Shown here piece by piece: positions 30,092-38,535 of a stretch of 64,000 bases of DNA. The stretch spans positions 2,170,001-2,234,000 of the forward strand of contig NZ_JACCFL010000001.1 of assembly GCF_013410375.1 (NCBI RefSeq). The letters run 5' to 3'. Under the pieces are notes generated by a model. The model was not told the DNA's origin and searched no databases. It saw only the letters and a list, made by a program, of their open reading frames with translations. The stretch comes from Leifsonia shinshuensis. Its GTDB lineage: Bacteria > Actinomycetota > Actinomycetes > Actinomycetales > Microbacteriaceae. Position numbers and translations under genes: made by a program. Positions within the stretch are counted from its first letter, which is position 1. Each line of letters opens with the position of its first letter.

Positions 30092-30994
30092 ATGACAGTC
30101 AATGAACAGGGCACCGCCACGGGATCGAGCCGGGTCAAGCGCGGCCTCGCCGAGATGCTGAAGGGCGGCGTCATCATGGACGTCGTCACTCCCGAGCAGG
30201 CCCGCATCGCCGAGGACGCCGGCGCCGTCGCCGTCATGGCGCTTGAGCGCGTCCCCGCCGACATCCGCGCGCAGGGCGGCGTCGCCCGGATGAGCGACCC
30301 CGACCTGATCGAGGCGATCATCGCCGAGGTCTCCATCCCGGTCATGGCGAAGGCCCGCATCGGCCACTTCGTCGAGGCCCAGGTGCTGCAGGCGCTCGAC
30401 GTCGACTACATCGACGAGTCCGAGGTGCTCTCGCCCGCCGACTACGTCAACCACATCGACAAGTGGCAGTTCACCGTCCCCTTCGTCTGCGGCGCCACCA
30501 ACCTCGGTGAGGCCCTGCGCCGCATCAACGAGGGCGCTGCGATGATCCGCTCCAAGGGCGAGGCCGGCACCGGCGACGTCTCGGAGGCCACCAAGCACAT
30601 CCGCAAGATCACCTCGGAGATCAACGCGCTGAAGTCGATGACCCGCGACGAGCTCTACGTCGCGGCCAAGGACCTCCAGGCCCCGTACGAGCTGGTGGCG
30701 GAGATCGCCGAGACCGGCAAGCTCCCCGTCGTGCTGTTCACCGCGGGCGGCGTGGCCACCCCCGCCGACGCGGCGATGATGATGCAGCTCGGCGCGGACG
30801 GCGTCTTCGTCGGCTCCGGCATCTTCAAGTCCGGCAACCCGGAGCAGCGCGCGGCCGCGATCGTCAAGGCGACGACGTTCTACGACGACCCGCAGGTCAT
30901 CGCCGAGGTCTCCCGCGGCCTCGGCGAGGCGATGGTCGGCATCAACGTCTCCGACCTCGCCGCTCCGCACCGCCTCGCCGAGCGTGGCTGGTAA
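30092..30994 (+). CDS. pdxS: Pyridoxal 5'-phosphate synthase subunit PdxS
   Basis: This 300-residue (beta/alpha)8 enzyme makes PLP from ribose 5-phosphate, glyceraldehyde 3-phosphate and ammonia supplied by PdxT. Conserved segments are visible: [20 protein letters not shown] (N-terminal), [14 protein letters not shown], the catalytic Lys in [23 protein letters not shown], a second Lys in [10 protein letters not shown]...[10 protein letters not shown], and [15 protein letters not shown] near the C-terminus. The ATG lies behind GAGAGGG. pdxT overlaps its end by 11 bp. Confidence 0.98.
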   Translation: MTVNEQGTATGSSRVKRGLAEMLKGGVIMDVVTPEQARIAEDAGAVAVMALERVPADIRAQGGVARMSDPDLIEAIIAEVSIPVMAKARIGHFVEAQVLQALDVDYIDESEVLSPADYVNHIDKWQFTVPFVCGATNLGEALRRINEGAAMIRSKGEAGTGDVSEATKHIRKITSEINALKSMTRDELYVAAKDLQAPYELVAEIAETGKLPVVLFTAGGVATPADAAMMMQLGADGVFVGSGIFKSGNPEQRAAAIVKATTFYDDPQVIAEVSRGLGEAMVGINVSDLAAPHRLAERGW

Positions 30995-31643
30995 CGCGAC
31001 CCCGACGCCGGCAGCGACCGGCCCGCGCGTCGGCGTCCTGGCCCTGCAGGGAGACTTCCGCGAGCACCTCGCGGTCCTGCGGGGCCTCGGCGCCGACGCC
31101 GTGCCCGTGCGCCGGGCGGAGGAGCTGGAGGACATCGACGGGCTCGTCATCCCGGGCGGCGAGTCCAGCGTCATGGACAAGCTGTCGCGCGCGTTCGGCG
31201 TCGCGGAGCCGCTGAAGGCCGCCATCGCCGCCGGGCTGCCGGTGTACGGCACCTGCGCCGGGCTGATCATGCTCGCGGACGCGATCGTGGACGGCATCGC
31301 AGGGCAAGAGAGTCTCGGCGGCCTGGACGTCGCCGTGCGCCGCAACGCGTTCGGCTCGCAAGTGGACTCGTTCGAGACCGACCTGAACATCCCGCAGCTC
31401 GGCGACGAGCCGGTGCACGCGGTGTTCATCCGCGCGCCGATCGTGGAGAGCGTGGGGGAGCAGGCGACCGTGCTCGCCCGCGTGCCGGACGGCCGCGTCG
31501 TCGCGGTCGAGCAGGGCGACCTGCTCGGGACGTCGTTCCACCCGGAGATCACCGGGGACACGCGGTTCCACGCGTACTTCCTGGACAAGGTGCGGGCACG
31601 CGTGGCCGCACGGACCGCGGAGAGCGTGGACGCGGCGGTCTGA
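30984..31643 (+). CDS. pdxT: Pyridoxal 5'-phosphate synthase glutaminase subunit PdxT
   Basis: A 219-residue class I glutaminase that passes ammonia to PdxS. It shows [15 protein letters not shown] (start of fold), [11 protein letters not shown] (oxyanion/GESS motif), the nucleophile Cys in [10 protein letters not shown], and the catalytic His/Glu in FHPEITGD. The first 14 residues are an Ala/Thr/Pro-rich extension. The GTG start overlaps the end of pdxS by 11 bp, so the two subunits are co-translated. A strong terminator follows. Confidence 0.97.
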   Translation: MAGNATPTPAATGPRVGVLALQGDFREHLAVLRGLGADAVPVRRAEELEDIDGLVIPGGESSVMDKLSRAFGVAEPLKAAIAAGLPVYGTCAGLIMLADAIVDGIAGQESLGGLDVAVRRNAFGSQVDSFETDLNIPQLGDEPVHAVFIRAPIVESVGEQATVLARVPDGRVVAVEQGDLLGTSFHPEITGDTRFHAYFLDKVRARVAARTAESVDAAV

Positions 31644-31650
31644 ACCAGGT

Positions 31651-31694
31651 GCCTCGGCCGGCGGCGCTGCCTTCGGGCCGCCGCCGGCCGAGGC
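31651..31694 (+). terminator. Terminator after pdxT
   Basis: GCCTCGGCCGGCGGC at 31651-31665 and its perfect 15-bp complement at 31680-31694 form a stem with a 14-nt loop, followed by ATTATTATGG, which also holds the probable -10 TATTAT of the next gene. Confidence 0.75.
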
Positions 31695-31735
31695 ATTATT
31701 ATGGACAGGTTCAAACGCAACTCGAGGGAGCACCA

Positions 31736-32497
31736 GTGTCCGGGCATTCCAAGTGGGCAACGACCAAGCACAAGAAGGCGGTCATCGACGCCCGTCGCGC
31801 CAAGTCGTTCGCCAAGCTCATCAAGAACATCGAGGTCGCGGCGAAGACCGGCGGCGCCGACCTGTCCGGAAACCCGACCCTGGTCGACGCCGTCCAGAAG
31901 GCCAAGAAGACCTCGGTCCCCAACGACAACATCGATCGCGCGATCAAGCGCGGCGCCGGCCTCACCGGTGAGTCCATCGAGTACACGACCATCATGTACG
32001 AGGGCTACGGCCCGGGCGGCGTCGCCCTCATGATCGAGTGCCTCACCGACAACAAGAACCGCGCCGCCGCCGAGGTCCGCACCGCGATGTCGCGCAACGG
32101 CGGCACCATGGCCGACCCGGGCAGCGTCGCCTACAACTTCCACCGCAAGGGCGTCATCGTCGTCCCGCACGCCGACGGCGTGGACGAGGACACCGTCCTC
32201 ACTGCCGTCCTCGACGCGGGCGCGGAGGAGGTCACCGACCGCGGCGAGAGCTTCGAGGTCCTGACCGAGGCCACCGACCTGGTCGCCGCGCGCACCGCGC
32301 TGCAGGAGGCCGGCATCGACTACGACTCCGCCGACGCCGAGTTCGTCGCGACGGTCAACGTGGAGGCCGACGCCGAGCTGGCGCGCAAGGTCTTCCGCCT
32401 CATCGACGCGCTGGAGGACTCGGACGACGTGCAGAACGTCTACACGAACCTCGACCTCACGCCCGAGGTGCAGGCGCAGCTCGAAGACGACGAGTAA
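31736..32497 (+). CDS. yebC: YebC/PmpR-family DNA-binding/translation factor
   Basis: The 253-residue protein has the family signature [20 protein letters not shown] at the N-terminus, [20 protein letters not shown] in the middle and three alpha/beta domains overall. The family was long annotated as a transcription regulator and has more recently been tied to relief of ribosome stalling. GTG at 31736 is chosen because GAGGGAG precedes it and because YebC proteins begin at the SGHSKW segment. It is followed by ruvCAB at 10 bp, the usual actinobacterial neighbourhood. Confidence 0.95.
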   Translation: MSGHSKWATTKHKKAVIDARRAKSFAKLIKNIEVAAKTGGADLSGNPTLVDAVQKAKKTSVPNDNIDRAIKRGAGLTGESIEYTTIMYEGYGPGGVALMIECLTDNKNRAAAEVRTAMSRNGGTMADPGSVAYNFHRKGVIVVPHADGVDEDTVLTAVLDAGAEEVTDRGESFEVLTEATDLVAARTALQEAGIDYDSADAEFVATVNVEADAELARKVFRLIDALEDSDDVQNVYTNLDLTPEVQAQLEDDE

Positions 32498-32507
32498 GGC
32501 GACGCCG

Positions 32508-33107
32508 ATGGCGATCCGGGTGCTCGGCATCGACCCGGGTCTGACGCGCTGCGGCGTCGGCGTCGTCGACGTCCGTCCCGACCGCAAGGCCGCCCTGGTG
32601 GAGGTCACAGTCATCCGCACGCCCGCCGACATGCCGCTGGAGCAGCGGCTGCTGGCGGTCGGCAGCGGGATCGACGCGTTGCTCGACGCCCACCGGCCGG
32701 ACGTGGTGGCGATCGAGCGGGTCTTCGCGCAGCACAACCTCCGCACCGTCATGGGCGTCGCGCAGGTGAGCGGGGTGGCGCTGCACGCCGCCGCGCGCCG
32801 CGGCCTCCGGGTCGCCCTGCACACGCCGAGCGAGGTCAAGGCCGCGATCACCGGCTACGGCTCGGCGGACAAGAAGCAGGTGCAGGCGATGGTCGCGCGG
32901 ATCCTCGGGCTGGCGGAGGCGCCGAAGCCGGCGGACGCGGCCGACGCGCTCGCGATCGCGATCTGCCACGCGTGGCGCGGCGCGCCCGCCGCCGACGGGG
33001 GAGCCGACGCCGGCACGCAGGCCGCCCAGACCCCGGCGCAGGCGGCGTGGCTCGCCGCCGAGCGCTCCGCCCGGACGTCGGCCGTTCCCCGTAGGCTGGC
33101 CCGGTGA
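32508..33107 (+). CDS. ruvC: Holliday junction endonuclease RuvC
   Basis: This 199-residue resolvase cuts Holliday junctions after branch migration by RuvAB. Acidic active-site residues are visible: Asp9 ([10 protein letters not shown]), Glu70 ([10 protein letters not shown]), and the C-terminal [15 protein letters not shown] segment with the last Asp residues. A C-terminal Ala/Gln-rich extension of about 35 residues follows the normal end. ruvA starts within its stop (GTGA), so the operon is tightly coupled. Confidence 0.97.
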   Translation: MAIRVLGIDPGLTRCGVGVVDVRPDRKAALVEVTVIRTPADMPLEQRLLAVGSGIDALLDAHRPDVVAIERVFAQHNLRTVMGVAQVSGVALHAAARRGLRVALHTPSEVKAAITGYGSADKKQVQAMVARILGLAEAPKPADAADALAIAICHAWRGAPAADGGADAGTQAAQTPAQAAWLAAERSARTSAVPRRLAR

Positions 33108-33742
33108 TCTCCTCCCTCCGCGGCACCGTCCTCTCTGCGAGCGGCGGCACCGCCGTGATCGAGGTCGGCGGCGTCGGCTTCGCCGTGACGCTCACCCCCG
33201 ACCACGTGCTCTCGCTGCGCGTCGGCGACGAGGCGTTCGTGTTCACGTCGCTCATCGTCCGGGAGGACTCCCTCCAGCTCTTCGGCTTCGCCGACGTCGA
33301 GCAGCTCCAGGTCTTCGAGCTGCTGAACGGGGTGTCCGGCGTCGGCCCGAAGTCCGCGATCGGCGTGCTGTCGGTGCTCAGCCCGGACCAGGTCGCCGAC
33401 GCGGTCGCGGCCGACGACGACGCGCCGTTCCGCAAGGTCTCCGGCATCGGTCCCAAGACCGCCAAGCTCATCGTCGTCTCGCTCGCCGGCAAGCTCGCCG
33501 CCGCCCGCCGCGCACCCGCGCGCGCCGTCGCGGCGAAGGGCGCGCGCTCCACCGTCCCCGACAGCGTGATCGTCGCCCTGGTCGGCCTCGGCTGGCCCGA
33601 GAAGATCGCCGCCGAGGCGGTGTCCGACGTCGTCGCCGAGACCGAGGAGGGCGCCCGCGACTCGGTCCAGGCCCTGCTGCGGCTCTCGCTCGCGCGCCTC
33701 GGCCCGGCCGGCGCCGGCGCAGCGAGCGGGGCGGCCCGATGA
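33104..33742 (+). CDS. ruvA: Holliday junction branch-migration protein RuvA
   Basis: A 212-residue junction-binding protein. Domain I is an OB-fold ([20 protein letters not shown]), domain II has two helix-hairpin-helix motifs ([18 protein letters not shown] and [17 protein letters not shown]), and domain III ([19 protein letters not shown]) contacts RuvB. The GTG overlaps the ruvC stop by 4 bp. A TAGGCT hexamer lies exactly 6 nt before it, so an extra leaderless transcript may start at ruvA. Confidence 0.97.
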   Translation: MISSLRGTVLSASGGTAVIEVGGVGFAVTLTPDHVLSLRVGDEAFVFTSLIVREDSLQLFGFADVEQLQVFELLNGVSGVGPKSAIGVLSVLSPDQVADAVAADDDAPFRKVSGIGPKTAKLIVVSLAGKLAAARRAPARAVAAKGARSTVPDSVIVALVGLGWPEKIAAEAVSDVVAETEEGARDSVQALLRLSLARLGPAGAGAASGAAR

Positions 33743-34791
33743 GCGACGACCTGACCGCGCCGGAGCTCGAGTCGGAGTCCGAGCTCGCCTTCGAGGGCGC
33801 ACTACGGCCGCGGACCCTGTCCGAGTTCGTCGGGCAGGCGAAGGTCCGCGGCCAGCTCCAGCTGCTGCTGACCGCGGCGAAGATGCAGGAGCGCACCGCC
33901 GACCACATCCTCCTGGCCGGCCCGCCCGGGCTCGGCAAGACCACGCTCGCGATGATCGTCGCGCACGAGAGCGAGCGGCCGCTCCGGCTCTCCAGCGGCC
34001 CCGCCATCCAGCACGCGGGCGACCTCGCCGCCCTGCTGTCGTCGCTGACGCCGGGGGAGGTGCTGTTCATCGACGAGATCCACCGCATGGCGCGCTCGGC
34101 GGAGGAGATGCTCTACCTCGCGATGGAGGACTTCCGCATCGACATCATGGTCGGCAAGGGCGCGGGCGCCACCTCCATCCCGCTCGACCTGGCGCCGTTC
34201 ACCCTCGTCGGCGCGACCACCCGCTCCGGGCTGCTGCCGAACCCGCTGCGCGACCGCTTCGGCTTCACCGCTCACCTCGAGTTCTACGACGAGGGCGAGC
34301 TGACCCAGGTGCTCACCCGCGCCGCGACGATGCTCGACTTCGAGATCGACCGCGAGGCCCTGGCGGAGATCGCCGGCCGCTGCCGGGGGACCCCGCGCAT
34401 CGCCAACCGGCTGCTGCGCCGGGTGCGCGACTACGCGCTCGTCCACGGCGGCCGCGCCGACGTGGCCGCCGTCCAGGCCGCGCTGGAGCTCTACGACGTC
34501 GACCCGCTCGGACTCGACCGTCTCGACCGGGCCGTCCTGCACGCGATCCTGGAGCGCTTCGAGGGCGGCCCCGTCGGCCTCAACACCCTCGCGGTGTCGG
34601 TCGGCGAGGAGGCGGAGACCATCGAATCGGTGGTCGAGCCCTTCCTCGTGCGCATCGGCCTGCTCTCCCGCACCCCGCGCGGCCGGGTCGCCACGGCGGC
34701 CGCCTGGCGTCACTTCGGGCTGGCTGCCCCGCGACCTGGGGGCGGACAACAAGGGCACTCACAGCAACCGTCCCTGATGGATGACTTATAA
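33739..34791 (+). CDS. ruvB: Holliday junction DNA helicase RuvB
   Basis: This 350-residue AAA+ motor drives branch migration with RuvA. Walker A is [11 protein letters not shown], Walker B LFIDEIHR, sensor 1 with the family's [18 protein letters not shown] segment, sensor 2 [14 protein letters not shown], and a C-terminal winged helix ([20 protein letters not shown]). The start overlaps the ruvA stop as ATGA. The last codons contain TATAAT at 34787-34792, a good -10 box for the yajC-secDF block. Confidence 0.98.
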   Translation: MSDDLTAPELESESELAFEGALRPRTLSEFVGQAKVRGQLQLLLTAAKMQERTADHILLAGPPGLGKTTLAMIVAHESERPLRLSSGPAIQHAGDLAALLSSLTPGEVLFIDEIHRMARSAEEMLYLAMEDFRIDIMVGKGAGATSIPLDLAPFTLVGATTRSGLLPNPLRDRFGFTAHLEFYDEGELTQVLTRAATMLDFEIDREALAEIAGRCRGTPRIANRLLRRVRDYALVHGGRADVAAVQAALELYDVDPLGLDRLDRAVLHAILERFEGGPVGLNTLAVSVGEEAETIESVVEPFLVRIGLLSRTPRGRVATAAAWRHFGLAAPRPGGGQQGHSQQPSLMDDL

Positions 34792-34850
34792 TTCAAGCTG
34801 GCCATTCGCGCCATACCCCCTTGACTTCACCGGAAGGTCGGCTTTACTTC

Positions 34851-35252
34851 ATGGATCCGTTGACCATTGTGATGGTCGTCATTCTGGCGGCCCTCGTCTT
34901 CTTCATGTTCCGCAACAGCCGCAAGCGGCAGAAGGAGCAGGCGGAGACCCGTTCGAAGATGGTGCCTGGCGCCGAGGTCATGACCAACTTCGGCCTGTAC
35001 GGCACCCTGCTGTCCGTCGACGAGGACGACAACACCGCCATCATCGAGACCAGCCCCGGCCACGTCGTGAAGGTGCACCGCCAGGTGCTCGCCCGCGTCG
35101 TGGAGCCGAAGACCCCCGAGACCGACGACACCGAGGTCGCGGGCCCGGAGCTCAACCAGGACCACGCCATCCCGGCCGAGTCCTCTGCTCCGGAGTTCGG
35201 CGAGCGGATCGACGACGCGCCGAAGAAGCCCGGCGCGAAGAGCGACGACTGA
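34851..35252 (+). CDS. yajC: Sec translocase auxiliary subunit YajC
   Basis: A 133-residue single-pass protein with an N-terminal membrane helix (LTIVMVVILAALVFFMF), a basic patch (RNSRKRQKEQ) and the conserved MVPGAEVMTNFGLYGTLLSV domain. The last 45 residues are acidic and disordered. YajC joins SecDF, encoded just downstream, to the SecYEG channel. ATG 34851 is chosen to begin MDPLTIVM; a start 30 nt upstream would add polar residues. Transcription probably begins at the TATAAT that overlaps the ruvB stop. Confidence 0.93.
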   Translation: MDPLTIVMVVILAALVFFMFRNSRKRQKEQAETRSKMVPGAEVMTNFGLYGTLLSVDEDDNTAIIETSPGHVVKVHRQVLARVVEPKTPETDDTEVAGPELNQDHAIPAESSAPEFGERIDDAPKKPGAKSDD

Positions 35253-35317
35253 TAGCATCCCTGTGCTCCGCGCGCCGACAGGGTGCGCGGATCGCTCGTA
35301 GAAAGCTGAGTTCCTAG

Positions 35318-37057
35318 GTGGCAAAGTCGACTCCGGTCAAAAAGGCCTGGCGTTCGTTGACGTGGCTCGGTGTCATCGTGGTGGTCCTGCTCGGGACCCT
35401 CACGGCCGGCGTCCTCTTCAGCAACGCGACGTGGCTGCCCAAGCTGGCCCTCGACCTCGAGGGCGGCACCCAGATCATCCTCTCGCCGCAGGTCGAGAAC
35501 GGTCAGTCGGTGCAGCAGCAGCAGCTCGACCAGGCTGTCTCGATCATCCGGCAGCGCATCGACGCGTCGGGTGTCTCCGAGGCGCAGATCTCCACCGAGG
35601 GCTCGCGGAACATCGTCGTGTCGCTGCCGGGCAAGCCGGACCAGCAGACGCTCGACCGCGTCAAGGCCAGCGCGCGACTGGACTTCCGTCCGGTCCTGCT
35701 GACCAGCGGCCCGACCAACCAGGTCGTGGGCGCCGACGGCAAGTCGACCCCGGCGCCGAGCCCGGCGCCCGGTCTGCAGTCCACGCCGTCGACCAAGCCG
35801 ACGAACGGCAGCGACCTGGCCTGGGTGACGCCCGCGCTGCAGGCGGAGTTCAACGCCTTCTCGTGCGACGCGAACAAGAACAAGGACCTCAGCGCCGCCC
35901 CGACGGACAAGCCGCTGATCACCTGCGACGACAACAACACGGTCAAGTACCTGCTCGGCCCGGTCGAGGTCAAGGGTCAGAACATCTCCGACGCGAGCGC
36001 CGGTCTGATGCAGAGCTCGCAGGGCGTCACGACCGGCCAGTGGGCGGTCAACATCGTCTTCGACGCGACCGGCACCAAGCAGTTCGCGGCGGTCACCACC
36101 CGCCTGAACGCCCTGCAGGGCGCGCAGAACCAGTTCGCGATCGTCCTCGACGGCCGCGTCATCTCGGCGCCGACCACCAACGCGGTGATCACCGACGGCA
36201 AGCCGCAGATCTCCGGCAACTTCACCGAGCAGAGCGCCAAGACCCTCGCCGACCAGCTGAAGTTCGGCGCGCTGCCGTTCAGCTTCAAGGTGCAGAGCCA
36301 GGACGACATCTCGGCCACGCTCGGGACCTCGCAGCTCATCAGCGGTCTGATCGCGGGCCTGATCGGCCTGATCCTGGTCGCGATCTACACCTTCTTCCAG
36401 TACCGCCTGCTCGGCCTCGTCACGATCTTCTCGCTCGTCGTGGCCGGCACGCTGACCTGGCTCACCATCTCGCTGATGTCGTGGCACTACGACTACCGCC
36501 TGTCGCTCGCCGGCGTCGCCGGTCTGATCGTGGCGATCGGCTTCACAGCAGACTCGTTCATCGTCTACTTCGAGCGAATACGAGACGAGCTGCGCGACGG
36601 GCGCAGTCTCGAATCCGCCGTGGAGGCCGGCTGGGGCCGTGCGCGCCGCACGATCTACGCGTCCAAGGCGACCAACCTCCTCGCGGCCGTCGTGCTGTAC
36701 GTGCTCGCCGCGGCCAACGTGCGCGGCTTCGCGTTCACGCTCGGTCTCACGACGATCATCGACGTGATCGTGGTGCTGCTGTTCACGCACCCGACGCTGC
36801 AGCTGCTGGCCAAGACCCGCTTCTTCAGCAGCGGCCACCCGCTCTCCGGCCTCGACCCCGAGGCGCTCGGCGCGGTGTACCGCGGCGCGGCGCGCTTCCG
36901 CGCCCCGAAGCCCGAGCTGGTGGGTGCAGGCAAGGCCGCCCGCAGCAGCGGCGAGGCCGCGCGCCGCCAGACGATCGCCGAGCGCAAGGCGGCCGAGCTC
37001 GCCTCCGCCTCGACCTCGTCGTCCTCCGATCGATCGTCCGACGGGAAGGACAACTGA
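35318..37057 (+). CDS. secD: Protein translocase subunit SecD
   Basis: This 579-residue protein uses the proton gradient to help pull proteins across the membrane. It has TM1 (WLGVIVVVLLGTLTAGVLF), the P1 base/head region with LALDLEGGTQI, and five C-terminal helices starting near residue 340, including YRLLGLVTIFSLVVAG and GFTADSFIVYFERIRDELRDG, the conserved D-containing TM4 region. An Asn/Pro/Ser-rich insertion lies in the head region and a Ser/Ala-rich tail ends the protein. GTG start; stop overlaps secF (TGATGG). Confidence 0.96.
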   Translation: MAKSTPVKKAWRSLTWLGVIVVVLLGTLTAGVLFSNATWLPKLALDLEGGTQIILSPQVENGQSVQQQQLDQAVSIIRQRIDASGVSEAQISTEGSRNIVVSLPGKPDQQTLDRVKASARLDFRPVLLTSGPTNQVVGADGKSTPAPSPAPGLQSTPSTKPTNGSDLAWVTPALQAEFNAFSCDANKNKDLSAAPTDKPLITCDDNNTVKYLLGPVEVKGQNISDASAGLMQSSQGVTTGQWAVNIVFDATGTKQFAAVTTRLNALQGAQNQFAIVLDGRVISAPTTNAVITDGKPQISGNFTEQSAKTLADQLKFGALPFSFKVQSQDDISATLGTSQLISGLIAGLIGLILVAIYTFFQYRLLGLVTIFSLVVAGTLTWLTISLMSWHYDYRLSLAGVAGLIVAIGFTADSFIVYFERIRDELRDGRSLESAVEAGWGRARRTIYASKATNLLAAVVLYVLAAANVRGFAFTLGLTTIIDVIVVLLFTHPTLQLLAKTRFFSSGHPLSGLDPEALGAVYRGAARFRAPKPELVGAGKAARSSGEAARRQTIAERKAAELASASTSSSSDRSSDGKDN

Positions 37058-38070
37058 TGGCCAGCCGCCTCACCAAGTTCGGCAACGACCTCTACACGGG
37101 CGCCCGTTCGTTCGACTTCGTCGGCAAGCGGAAGATCTGGTACACCATCGCGATCGTGATGGTCGTGCTCTCGATCCTGATCCCGATCGTCAAGGGCGGG
37201 TTCAACTTCTCGATCGAGTTCCGCGGCGGATCGCAGTTCCAGATCAGCCAGGTGCAGAGCACCGACACGACCAAGGCCCAGAACGCGGTCGCCAGCGTCG
37301 TGCCGAACGCGGTCTCGCACGTCAGCGTCGTCGGCAACAACGCCATCCAGGTGCAGACCGACCAGCTCTCCGACACCCAGACCAAGGCCGTCGCCGACGC
37401 GCTGGCCACGGCCTACGGCGTCCCGTCGTCCGAGGTCTCCTCGACCTTCATCGGCCCGTCCTGGGGCGCCGACGTGACGCAGCAGTCCATCCAGGGCCTC
37501 GTGGTGTTCCTGCTGCTGGCGTTCATCGCGATGGCGCTCTACTTCCGCACCTGGAAGATGTCGGCGTCGGCGATCATCTCGCTGTTCCACGACCTCATCA
37601 TCACGGCGGGGATCTACGCCCTCGTCGGCTTCGAGGTGTCGCCCGCGACGATGATCGGCTTCCTGACGATCCTCGGCTACTCGCTGTACGACACTGTCGT
37701 GGTGTTCGACAAGATCCGCGAGAACACCCGGGAGGAGCTGGAGCTCAGCCGCCGGACGTTCCCCGAGGCGGTGAATCTGGCGGTGAACCAGACGCTCGTC
37801 CGGTCGATCAACACCGCCGTCGTCGCCGTGCTGCCCGTCGCGTCCATCCTGTTCATCGGCGCGTACGCCTTCGGCGCCGCGACGCTGCGTGACATCTCGC
37901 TCGCGCTGCTCATCGGCATCATCGTGGGCACGTACTCGACGATCTTCCTGGCCGCCCCGATGTACTCGCAGTTCCGCGAGGGCGAGGCCGCGATCAGGAA
38001 GCACGACCAGAAGGTCCGCTCGATCCGCCCCAAGGCCCAGGTCGCGGCCGAACCGGTCCCGGCGGAGTAG
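37057..38070 (+). CDS. secF: Protein translocase subunit SecF
   Basis: The 337-residue partner of SecD has six membrane helices. The N-terminal GKRKIWYTIAIVMVVLSIL helix is followed by the family motif FNFSIEFRGGSQFQIS, a small periplasmic domain, then TM segments with YFRTWKMSASAIISLFHDL and LGYSLYDTVVVFDKIRENTR, the conserved D-T-V-V-V-F-D region. The basic C-terminus (HDQKVRSIRPKAQV) would face the ribosome-side cytoplasm. The ATG shares a base with the secD stop, so synthesis is coupled. Confidence 0.96.
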   Translation: MASRLTKFGNDLYTGARSFDFVGKRKIWYTIAIVMVVLSILIPIVKGGFNFSIEFRGGSQFQISQVQSTDTTKAQNAVASVVPNAVSHVSVVGNNAIQVQTDQLSDTQTKAVADALATAYGVPSSEVSSTFIGPSWGADVTQQSIQGLVVFLLLAFIAMALYFRTWKMSASAIISLFHDLIITAGIYALVGFEVSPATMIGFLTILGYSLYDTVVVFDKIRENTREELELSRRTFPEAVNLAVNQTLVRSINTAVVAVLPVASILFIGAYAFGAATLRDISLALLIGIIVGTYSTIFLAAPMYSQFREGEAAIRKHDQKVRSIRPKAQVAAEPVPAE

Positions 38071-38079
38071 CCCAGGCGC

Positions 38080-38463
38080 ATGAGCGGTCCCTACCTGTCC
38101 GAAGACGAGGTGAGTGCCGCGCGTGCGCGTGAGCTCGTCGAGGCCGGGGCGGCCTGGCTGCTGGACGTCCGCGAGGCGTTCGAGTGGGAGTCGGGCCATG
38201 CCCCGGACGCCCACCACATCCCGATGGGGGAGCTCGGTGAGCGTCAGCACGAGCTGCCGGAGGACCAGCAGATCCTGGTGATCTGCGCCGTCGGAGGCCG
38301 GTCCCACCGGGTGACCGACGCCTTGCTGCAGGCGGACTATCCCGCTGCGAACGTCGCAGGCGGGATGCTCGCCTGGCAGGCCGCGGGCGGCGCGGTCTCC
38401 GCGCCGGACGGCCCGCCAGGCCCGGTCTCCGACCCCGGCCGACCCCCGGGAGCGTCCGCCTGA
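38080..38463 (+). CDS. Rhodanese-domain protein
   Basis: This 127-residue single rhodanese domain has WLLDVREAFEWESGHAPDAH (the DVRE-W-E-GH motif), HIPMGEL, and an active-site loop ILVICAVGGRSHRVT with Cys68. Such proteins carry a persulfide on the Cys for sulfur transfer. A Pro/Gly-rich tail follows. It starts 9 bp after secF but its link to protein export is not evident. A 72-bp gap separates it from rel. Confidence 0.88.
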   Translation: MSGPYLSEDEVSAARARELVEAGAAWLLDVREAFEWESGHAPDAHHIPMGELGERQHELPEDQQILVICAVGGRSHRVTDALLQADYPAANVAGGMLAWQAAGGAVSAPDGPPGPVSDPGRPPGASA

Positions 38464-38535
38464 CCGCCGGTCGCGTCCTCCCCGTGAACGGAGAGGCGCG
38501 AACAGCGACGATAATGGACGACAGGAGGCGAGCAG